Translations under genes and position numbers: made by a program
Notes under the pieces: model-generated
Database searches by the model: none
What the model saw: only the letters and a program-made list of their open reading frames with translations
Told to the model about the DNA's origin: nothing
Shown here: positions 1 through 5,444 of the stretch, in pieces
Layout of the letters: every line of letters begins with the position of its first letter
How positions within the stretch are numbered: position 1 is the stretch's first letter
Source: Acidobacteriaceae bacterium
GTDB lineage: Bacteria; Acidobacteriota; Terriglobia; Terriglobales; Acidobacteriaceae
Length of the DNA: 5,444 nucleotides
Assembly: GCA_003164255.1 (NCBI GenBank)
Contig: PLST01000418.1
Span: 1,090-6,533 of the forward strand
Direction: 5' to 3'

Positions 1-334
1 CGGACTCGAGGGCCTTTGCGGAATCCTCGAAATCTCCTTTTGCGTAGTAGACCAATCCAAGGTTTGCGTACACCTCGGGTATTCCTGGCTGGAGGCGTAG
101 GACAGCCTGGTACTCACGAACGGCATCATCAAGGTGGCCTTGCTGCTGATCTTGTTGCGCGGCGACGAAGTGTGCCTGCACCTGATCCTGAATTTGTGAA
201 CTGACACCCTGCGCGACGCCGCCTGACGAGAGTACGCATGCAATTGGAATCATCGCAGCGAGAATCGGAAGTCGCCGGACGTGGATTCGCAACATGGATT
301 GATAGTAGTGGATTTTCACGTTACTGAAGGGCAT
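1..334 (-). CDS. Exported tetratricopeptide-repeat (TPR) protein, N-terminal part (3' end beyond left edge)
   Basis: The reading frame is open from 334 to the left edge, giving 111 complete codons with no stop, so only the N-terminus is visible. A basic stretch (LRIHVRRLP) is followed by a hydrophobic segment (ILAAMIPIACVLSSGG) and a plausible signal-peptidase I site at GVA|QG, so the protein is probably exported. A Cys lies in the hydrophobic segment, but the preceding PIA is a poor lipobox, so lipoprotein status is doubtful. Two TPR units follow: one around residues 55-84 (GHLDDAVREYQAVLRLQPG) and a second, very clear, at 85-111 (YANLGLVYYAKGDFEDSA). TPRs are helical protein-binding scaffolds; no catalytic motif is visible. 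I chose the ATG at 334 because AGGA lies 7 nt upstream and a TAA stop lies five codons upstream. The in-frame ATG at 295 gives a more conventional short signal peptide but has no Shine-Dalgarno. Partner and function are unknown. Being downstream of the receptor gene suggests an accessory role, which is inference. Confidence 0.8.
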   Translation of the reverse strand, partial: MPFSNVKIHYYQSMLRIHVRRLPILAAMIPIACVLSSGGVAQGVSSQIQDQVQAHFVAAQQDQQQGHLDDAVREYQAVLRLQPGIPEVYANLGLVYYAKGDFEDSAKALES

Positions 335-341
335 CGCGTGA

Positions 342-345
342 TCCT
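342..345 (-). promoter_or_regulatory. Ribosome binding site that decides the TPR gene start
   Basis: AGGA on the minus strand lies 7 nt before the ATG at 334. The competing in-frame ATG at 295 is preceded by an A/T/C-rich stretch with no purine-rich match. This is the main argument for the longer N-terminus. The motif is short, so the choice is not certain. Confidence 0.5.
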
Positions 346-407
346 GTTACGTGTTTTTCTCATGGACAGGTTGCGCTGCTGTGCCGGTTGCGTAGCGAGC
401 AACAGAA

Positions 408-447
408 CAATTCTCCCGGACCTCACTTGAGAGATCCGGGAGAATTG
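408..447 (-). terminator. Perfect 13-bp stem hairpin between receptor and TPR genes, probable transcript end or attenuator
   Basis: CAATTCTCCCGGA (408-420) and TCCGGGAGAATTG (435-447) are exact reverse complements separated by 14 nt. The loop can itself fold (CTC-ACTT-GAG), and AACA (401-404) can pair with TGTT (451-454) outside a 3-nt internal loop. It starts 50 bp past the receptor stop and lies 74 bp before the TPR start, which fits a terminator or partial attenuator for the leftward transcript. The tract after the stem on the minus strand (TTCTGTTGCTCG) has only scattered T residues, so a classical intrinsic terminator is not fully met; the plus strand has a slightly better T-rich tail (GGTTGTTTTG). 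An mRNA 3'-end stabilising structure or a dispersed palindromic repeat are alternatives. The rest of the 335-496 gap shows no gene and no convincing promoter. Confidence 0.5.
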
Positions 448-496
448 GGTTGTTTTGAAAACATCAGACGTGACAGGGCAGGTTTGCCCGGTAGCG

Positions 497-3400
497 TTAG
501 AAGGTGACGCGCAGTGACCCCTGAATGTTTCTTGGGCCATAGGCAAGGCCCCCAGCGTTTCCGAAGTCTGTGTTGGTATTGACCTCAGGGCTACAGGTTT
601 GCGTCGGCGAGGTACTGCAACTCACTGTCGTGTCAAAGCCTGTGAAGCGGTGCCGGTTGAAGACATCGAAGAACTCCACGCGGAAGTCGGTGTGGACCCT
701 GTCGGTGAACATGGGGATGGCCTTGGTGACGTTGAAGTCCTCAGACGTGTTGAAGAGTTCGCGGATGCCAAGGGCTTTAGGCGCATCGCCGAATGTGAAG
801 TTGGGGGCCGGAGCAAAGGCTGCCTGGTTCAGGAGTCGGCTCTTGCCCCAGACAAACTTGCCGTGAAGCGCGTTAATGGTCTGCCCTGAAACGCTGTTGG
901 GACGGCCATATGAATTGCCGGTTGCGCCCTCGGGACCCGCGTAAATTCCGGAGGTCCAGCCCGCAGAAGACACGCTGAGTGGAGTGCCGGTTTGGTACTT
1001 CTGAACGGCGGCAATCTTCCATCCACCGGCCAGCACGTTGACGGCTCCGCCTTGATTGGCAAACTGCCTGCCCTTGCCGAAGGGAAGATCGTACGTCCAG
1101 GCCAGGACGACGCGCTGCGGAATGTCAAACGAGCTGAGAGCCTTCTCGGCCTTCAGATTGTAGACGTTCAGTGCGCCGGCATTTCCGTTTCCTTCCCAGC
1201 CGGCCTCGGAGGGGTACTCCGAATCGGCATTGGTGATGTTCTTCGACCAGGTGTAGCTCGCCAATATTGTGAGCCCGGCGCTGGTCCGCTTGGTGATCTG
1301 TGCCTGCAGTGCGTCGTAGGTGTAGTCGCCGAAGGGATCGTCCATGGTAGCTGAATCCACCGAGACGGTTCCATACTGCGGGAACGGACGCAGCGCCTGA
1401 GAGACGGTGCCGCTGAATCCGGCATACGGCGCGGCAACCGGAGCTTGGCCCGCGCACGCAGGGTTGCCGGCTTGAGCGGTGATGTTTACCTGCAGGCATG
1501 CGCCCCGGACCAGGTTGGCCGGATTTCCCTGATTGGGGTCATGCAGGAATGACTGCAGGTGGTCGCCATGAGCTCCCACGTAAGCCACGTCCACAATGGT
1601 CTGGAAGGGCAGTTGGCGCTGTATATCGAGGGTCCAGTTTTGGATGGTGCCGGGACGATCGACCTTCGACTCGATAAAGAGAGCGTTGTTCTGCCCGTTC
1701 ATGACCGTGGGGTCGATGAAGGGCGGAAGGTTGCCGGGATAGGCAGTGATCTTCGAAAGCACTGCGACCGGGGTCTGGGGGCTGGCCGAGTTTGGGTAAG
1801 TGTAGCTGGAGAAGAAGCCCTGGCTATCGTTCTCGGCAAAGCCGCCAACGCGCTGCGTGGAGAAGTAAATGCCGTAGCCTGCGCGGACGATGGTGTTGGG
1901 ATCGACCGAATAGGCGAGCCCCAGGCGAGGACCGAAGGCCTTGCCGTAGATCGATTGCGGTGAGTTGCCGCCGAGTCGTCCCGTACCGCTGCCCTCGAAG
2001 ACGTAAGCGCCGGGAAGGCCGCCGGCTCCAGGGTTCGCCAGTGTCGGGTTGACGTAGGACATACGGTTCTGCGCTTCGGTCACCGGGATTGGCATGTCAT
2101 AACGCAGGCCAATGTTGACGGTGAGCTTGCTGTTAACCTTCCAGTCGTCGGCGCCAAAGAAGGCAACATACTTGGCGCGCCATCCGTTGATCTGGGGAAT
2201 GTCAATGTACGCGTTGGAGGATGCACCGAGATAGAAGCTGGCAAAGCCAAAGCCGGACTGGGTGTCAGACGGAGTGCTGGTGGGGCCCTGGGTGAAGTTA
2301 AACTGGCCGGCACTGCCGGTGAGAATATTCAGGTTGAACTGCGCGGCGCGAAATTCACCGCCAAACCTGAAGCTGTGACGGCCCTTCTGCCATGAGAGTG
2401 CGTCGTCATATTGAAAGACGTTGTCGTCGAAGGCGCTGTCACCATCGCTGGGGCTGTTGATGCCGTTGGCCGGATAGTTGTATTGGAATCTGGGGAAAAC
2501 CTTGTCGCCGACACCCTTCAGGCCAAACTTGGTGGCCCAGTTGCCGCCAAATCCGCCCTCTCCCGAAGTTTCAAGCCGATTGCGGCGAGTGAAGCCGGCG
2601 TTGAAGTGGTTCAGCATGGTGGGCGTGAGGATGATGTCATAGCCCAGACGCAGATACTTGTTGCCCTGGATGTTGCCACCGGTGTAAAGCGACCCGAGGC
2701 TTTGGGTGCTGACGTAAGGCATGTTGCCTGAGAAGTAGCTGCCCGTGATTTTGTTGCGCGCGTTGATGTTCTGGTCGATGCGGACGGACCACTCGTCGGC
2801 CTGCTCGCGATTGGAACTGACGTCAGTAATGTTGAAGTACGGGCTGGTGGCGGTGGAGGATGGCATGACCTTGGAGGCGGCGGTATACACCGGATCCGCG
2901 GCCTCTGTGATTTTGTTACCCGGGTAAGCCTGGCAGGGCTGTCCCTGGTTGGCGCCAGTGCAGGTCGTGTAATCGTAAATGATGTGGGCCTGGTAGACCT
3001 GGCCGCCGATCGTCGTGGGGGTTAGAAGAGACGAGAAGTCGCCACCGAGCATAGCTTGCGTGGGGGCCGACAGCAGCGAGGTGCCGCCATTGGTTTGCCT
3101 GAAGCCCTCGTAATTGAAGAAGAAGAAGCTCTTGTCTTTGCCGTTGTAAAGCCAGGGAATGCGAATCGGCCCTCCAACGCTTGCGCCGAAGTCGTTCTGC
3201 GTGTCGAGGGGCTTGGTTGTTGATTTGGGCCCGAAGACGGCGTTCTGGTAGTCGTTGAGCCAGCTGTCGGCATCCAAGACGCGGTTCTTGAGCAAATCGT
3301 AAGCCGAGCCGTGGAAGGTGTTGGTTCCTTGCTTCGAGACGAGATTGACCACACCGCCGCTGGCGCTTCCAAACTGGGCGTCGAAGGTGTTGGTCATGAC

Positions 3401-4099
3401 CTTGAACTCTGAGACGGCCTCGACGCTGAAGTTATAAGTGACCTGCATGTTGGCCGAGGCGAGTTCGGTGGTGGCGCCGTCCAGCAAAATGTCGCCGCCG
3501 CCCTGTTGTCCGCCGCTGAGCTTGAAGTTTCCTGAGGGCGGCGAGGAGGGGTTGTTGGTCATGTCGCCGGCGAATCCTGGCGATAGCGCAGCGAACTCGA
3601 GCGGGTTGCGGATCTCACCGCCGAAGGGCAGCGGAAGCGATTCCAGTACTGCAGGCGCCATGGAGAAGCCGAGATCGGAGGATTCGGACTCCAGGTGCGA
3701 GGCGTCGCTGGTCACGGTCACTGTAGTCTGCGCGGAACCGACCTTCAACTGCGCTGTGACGGTGGAAGTGCTGGCCACTTGCACGACAATGCCGACCTGG
3801 CTGAAACTCTCAAATCCGGAGGCATCGACCTGGAGTGTGTAGGTTCCGGGCGGAAGCTCCGGAAATGAGAACAGACCATCGGAAGTCGTCGCGCCGTTAT
3901 ACGTGTTGCCGGTGTTGGTCTCCCTCAGATTGAGAGTTGCTCCCGGAACGGCGGCTCCGTTCGCGTCATTCACTACTCCGGTTAAAGTTCCTCGACCCGA
4001 TTGGGCCGTGATGGAGGCGCCTGTCACCAAGCCAAACGCCACCAACAGCATCATCAACAGGCGCCATGATTTGAGCGCCGTGGGTTGAATTCGATTCAT
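497..4099 (-). CDS. TonB-dependent outer-membrane receptor, Oar-like, with N-terminal carboxypeptidase-regulatory-like domain
   Basis: This is a complete 1200-residue outer-membrane protein, predicted to carry a substrate into the periplasm using TonB/ExbBD energy. Layout: a signal peptide at about 1-32 (basic start, hydrophobic LLMMLLVAFGLVTG, cleavage near ITA|QS); a carboxypeptidase-regulatory-like beta-sandwich at about 37-120 (GVVNDANGAAVPGATL, then GLFSFPELPPGTYTLQV); a TonB-box-like stretch TTVTVTSDA at about 125-133; a plug at about 140-255 (GGDILLDGA, FGSASGGVVN); and a beta-barrel to the end. Barrel landmarks include NDFGASVGGPI (302-312), KDKSFFFFNYEGFRQ (321-335), FFGADDWKV (647-655), FGPRLGLAY (722-730) and FDVFNRHRF (1144-1152). 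The last residue is Phe (SLRVTF), the usual C-terminal signal for outer-membrane insertion. Length and order match the Oar-like receptors abundant in Acidobacteria. Start: AAGGAG lies 5 nt before the ATG at 4099; the in-frame ATG at 4123 has no ribosome site. It lies 29 bp after the MFS gene, probably in the same operon. The substrate cannot be read from sequence; complex carbohydrates are a common guess for this group, and Oar itself has been linked to protein export in Myxococcus. Six cysteines occur as three close pairs. Confidence 0.95.
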   Translation of the reverse strand: MNRIQPTALKSWRLLMMLLVAFGLVTGASITAQSGRGTLTGVVNDANGAAVPGATLNLRETNTGNTYNGATTSDGLFSFPELPPGTYTLQVDASGFESFSQVGIVVQVASTSTVTAQLKVGSAQTTVTVTSDASHLESESSDLGFSMAPAVLESLPLPFGGEIRNPLEFAALSPGFAGDMTNNPSSPPSGNFKLSGGQQGGGDILLDGATTELASANMQVTYNFSVEAVSEFKVMTNTFDAQFGSASGGVVNLVSKQGTNTFHGSAYDLLKNRVLDADSWLNDYQNAVFGPKSTTKPLDTQNDFGASVGGPIRIPWLYNGKDKSFFFFNYEGFRQTNGGTSLLSAPTQAMLGGDFSSLLTPTTIGGQVYQAHIIYDYTTCTGANQGQPCQAYPGNKITEAADPVYTAASKVMPSSTATSPYFNITDVSSNREQADEWSVRIDQNINARNKITGSYFSGNMPYVSTQSLGSLYTGGNIQGNKYLRLGYDIILTPTMLNHFNAGFTRRNRLETSGEGGFGGNWATKFGLKGVGDKVFPRFQYNYPANGINSPSDGDSAFDDNVFQYDDALSWQKGRHSFRFGGEFRAAQFNLNILTGSAGQFNFTQGPTSTPSDTQSGFGFASFYLGASSNAYIDIPQINGWRAKYVAFFGADDWKVNSKLTVNIGLRYDMPIPVTEAQNRMSYVNPTLANPGAGGLPGAYVFEGSGTGRLGGNSPQSIYGKAFGPRLGLAYSVDPNTIVRAGYGIYFSTQRVGGFAENDSQGFFSSYTYPNSASPQTPVAVLSKITAYPGNLPPFIDPTVMNGQNNALFIESKVDRPGTIQNWTLDIQRQLPFQTIVDVAYVGAHGDHLQSFLHDPNQGNPANLVRGACLQVNITAQAGNPACAGQAPVAAPYAGFSGTVSQALRPFPQYGTVSVDSATMDDPFGDYTYDALQAQITKRTSAGLTILASYTWSKNITNADSEYPSEAGWEGNGNAGALNVYNLKAEKALSSFDIPQRVVLAWTYDLPFGKGRQFANQGGAVNVLAGGWKIAAVQKYQTGTPLSVSSAGWTSGIYAGPEGATGNSYGRPNSVSGQTINALHGKFVWGKSRLLNQAAFAPAPNFTFGDAPKALGIRELFNTSEDFNVTKAIPMFTDRVHTDFRVEFFDVFNRHRFTGFDTTVSCSTSPTQTCSPEVNTNTDFGNAGGLAYGPRNIQGSLRVTF

Positions 4100-4104
4100 A
4101 TTGT

Positions 4105-4110
4105 CTCCTT
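4105..4110 (-). promoter_or_regulatory. Strong ribosome binding site of the receptor gene
   Basis: AAGGAG on the minus strand, 5 nt before the ATG at 4099, lies inside the 29-bp gap after the transporter stop. It fixes the receptor start and rules against starts further upstream in the same open frame. No promoter fits in this short gap, so the receptor is presumably co-transcribed with the transporter. Confidence 0.85.
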
Positions 4111-4128
4111 CAATCGTTTGCATGGTTC

Positions 4129-5418
4129 TTAGGCCTCCATTGTGGTTGCGGAAAGGCTTGTCGCGGGGGAGGGGTCTATTCCCGCCGCAGTCAGACCCCG
4201 TGAGATCTGACCAGCCACCCGGATGGAAAACAACTGCAGTAGTGCAATGACAGGTAGTGCATATTTCAGCGCGGCAACGCCAGATCCCCAGTACGCGATC
4301 GCAAGGAATAAGGAGCATCCAAGGCCGCGGCCGAGAAACAGGCCGAATTCGTGGTTGAAGATATAGGCGTATTGGTTGCGCCCTTCGATGTGAGAAACCG
4401 CGTCGACCACCTGAAGCTGGATTGGATAGTAGGCAAGATCGAGCAGTGGCTTGGCCAATAGAAGGCACCCAATGAAGATGAGTACGCCCACGGCGTTGAA
4501 GAGCAGCGTATTTGTGACTGCACCCAAAAGAAACAGGATGAGTCCGACAGAAAAAACCAGGATGCGGTGTTTCGGCGCTGCGATGCGGCCTGCCAAATAG
4601 AGGAGGCAGGCAGAGAAGACGCCACCGATGGCTTGCGTGGTTCCCAGCGTTCCCTCCTGGCCGACCAGCAGCATGATCAGCATGGCGGGCGCGGTAACGA
4701 TGTACCCCTGTGCCAGCCCCTTGAGCAGAGCCAGTTGCAGCATCCGCCACCAAAGCGGATGAAAATGAAAGTAGACGAATTGAGCATGTTCCGGGTTACG
4801 GAAAGTGCCGCGCTCGATAATCGCCGCGGAGAGAATCGTAAGACCGAAAACCACGATCGCAATAATGTGGTAGGCACGATTGGCAATTCCACCCAGCCAG
4901 CCATAAAGAGCCGTACCACTGATAAAGAAACCAATAAGCGCGGGCACCGCGACGGCGGCCAAAGACGCCATGAAGTTCTCCACGCCGTAGTAGTAGTTCC
5001 GGTTTCCGTCATTGGTGGCCGTCAGCGCGAGGTATCCGCGATTGGCCCAGAAGATTCCTGTAGCCAGTCCCATGGTGAATCCCGACGTCGCCACACCGAT
5101 GGGAGTGAGGATGCTCAACTGCATCATCAGCATCATTGCCGCCCCGGAGAGCAACATCCCGAGGGCATACAGATGCTTGGCACCAACGCGGCCAAGGAGT
5201 TTCCCGTTTAGAAAAAAAGCAAGTGGAGTAGCTGAATAGATCGACAACTGATACGTGACAACCTTCGATACGGCATGCGAGTTGCGCATGACGTACGCTG
5301 CTACAAAGACCTCGATGACCGGGAGGACCAGCGCGTAGATCATGTTCGACACCATCAGTACCTGCATGGAGTGGGAGCAGCGAAAAAAGACCGCCAATTC
5401 CCTGCGCACATAGTTCAT
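4129..5418 (-). CDS. Major facilitator superfamily (MFS) inner-membrane transporter, 12 helices, possibly YqgE-like
   Basis: This is a complete 429-residue integral membrane protein. Twelve hydrophobic segments can be placed at about 18-42, 56-75, 82-100, 104-127, 146-168, 183-202, 223-248, 258-280, 284-303, 305-326, 354-377 and 380-402, with a long, mostly polar loop at about 203-222 between the two six-helix halves. This is the MFS architecture and length. The loop after helix 2 (NGKLLGRVGAKH, 71-82) resembles MFS motif A (GxLxDRxGRK) without the usual Asp; a weaker relic (AGRIAAPKHR) follows helix 8. Other marks are GIFWANRGYLALT (121-133), DGNRNYYYGVENF (137-149) and, in helix 11, HEFGLFLGRGLG (356-367) with buried Glu and Arg. 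These recall the YqgE-type MFS group, but I cannot confirm this. Cargo is unknown; sugars or other small solutes are plausible. AGGGAG lies 7 nt before the ATG at 5418. The stop is 29 bp before the receptor start, suggesting a shared transcript and substrate. The polar C-terminal tail (about 403-429) is cytoplasmic if the usual MFS topology holds. Confidence 0.85.
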   Translation of the reverse strand: MNYVRRELAVFFRCSHSMQVLMVSNMIYALVLPVIEVFVAAYVMRNSHAVSKVVTYQLSIYSATPLAFFLNGKLLGRVGAKHLYALGMLLSGAAMMLMMQLSILTPIGVATSGFTMGLATGIFWANRGYLALTATNDGNRNYYYGVENFMASLAAVAVPALIGFFISGTALYGWLGGIANRAYHIIAIVVFGLTILSAAIIERGTFRNPEHAQFVYFHFHPLWWRMLQLALLKGLAQGYIVTAPAMLIMLLVGQEGTLGTTQAIGGVFSACLLYLAGRIAAPKHRILVFSVGLILFLLGAVTNTLLFNAVGVLIFIGCLLLAKPLLDLAYYPIQLQVVDAVSHIEGRNQYAYIFNHEFGLFLGRGLGCSLFLAIAYWGSGVAALKYALPVIALLQLFSIRVAGQISRGLTAAGIDPSPATSLSATTMEA

Positions 5419-5425
5419 AGGCTGG

Positions 5426-5431
5426 CTCCCT
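5426..5431 (-). promoter_or_regulatory. Ribosome binding site of the MFS transporter gene
   Basis: AGGGAG on the minus strand lies 7 nt before the ATG at 5418 and supports that start. The remaining bases to the right edge are too few to show a promoter or an upstream gene. Confidence 0.7.
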
Positions 5432-5444
5432 GGATCGGAGCGAG

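Noticed and set aside
16..204. A short plus-strand open frame at the left edge.
   Set aside because: It is antisense to the TPR gene, whose minus-strand translation gives clear TPR consensus repeats.
335..407. Search for a promoter directing the TPR gene.
   Set aside because: No pair of -35/-10-like hexamers with acceptable spacing stands out. Independent expression of the TPR gene can be neither supported nor excluded from sequence alone.
476..489. A small hairpin, GGGCA-GGTT-TGCCC, just past the receptor stop.
   Set aside because: The stem has only 5 bp and no T-tract follows on the minus strand, so it is too weak to call a terminator.
316..546. A 76-codon minus-strand open frame spanning the receptor 3' end, the gap and the hairpin.
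   Set aside because: It starts inside the receptor gene and overlaps the TPR start, its product has no recognisable domain, and it reads through a strong palindrome. The gap is better explained as non-coding.
3438..3842. A 134-codon plus-strand open frame antisense to the N-terminal part of the receptor, with other similar ones along the gene.
   Set aside because: The opposite strand encodes recognisable regulatory-like and plug domains. Long antisense frames are common in GC-rich coding DNA.
4100..4753. The receptor reading frame stays open for 218 codons upstream of 4099, through the transporter gene in another frame, so a start at 4753 is formally possible.
   Set aside because: The extension overlaps a convincing MFS gene, its translation is not domain-like, and AAGGAG plus a classical signal peptide place the real start at 4099. 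A signal peptide 218 residues into the protein would make no sense.
4567..5211. A 214-codon plus-strand open frame antisense to the MFS gene.
   Set aside because: It is fully antisense to a well-supported membrane protein, and its product is low in hydrophobic content and rich in charged, Gln and His residues, as expected for a shadow frame.

Overview
The window most likely comes from an acidobacterium, perhaps of the Terriglobia (Granulicella/Terriglobus/Edaphobacter type). This rests on the style of the large central protein: a very long TonB-dependent receptor with an N-terminal carboxypeptidase-regulatory-like domain and the motifs SGGVVN, NDFGASVGGPI and KDKSFFFFNYEGFRQ, which are typical of the expanded Oar-like receptor families of that phylum. 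No rRNA or tRNA gene or other taxonomic marker is present, so the assignment is an inference.

There are three genes, all on the minus strand, read from right to left. (1) At 5418-4129 is a complete 429-residue, 12-helix inner-membrane transporter of the major facilitator superfamily (MFS). (2) After a 29-bp gap, at 4099-497, is a complete 1200-residue TonB-dependent outer-membrane receptor with a strong Shine-Dalgarno sequence. (3) After a 162-bp gap, from 334 running off the left edge, is the N-terminal part of an exported tetratricopeptide-repeat (TPR) protein. The 162-bp gap contains a perfect 13-bp inverted repeat (408-420/435-447), which probably marks the 3' end of the transporter-receptor transcript or attenuates read-through into the TPR gene. 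The right edge holds only 26 bp of leader before the transporter start, so the promoter and any further upstream operon genes are outside the window.

The simplest functional reading is a nutrient-uptake locus. The receptor takes a substrate across the outer membrane using TonB energy, and the MFS protein moves the substrate or a breakdown product across the inner membrane. The exported TPR protein may be a periplasmic or surface accessory factor. Nothing in the sequence identifies the substrate. I see no mobile element, CRISPR array, RNA gene or clear horizontal-transfer signature. The window looks like ordinary acidobacterial transport biology with a few details worth checking, not an obviously new system.
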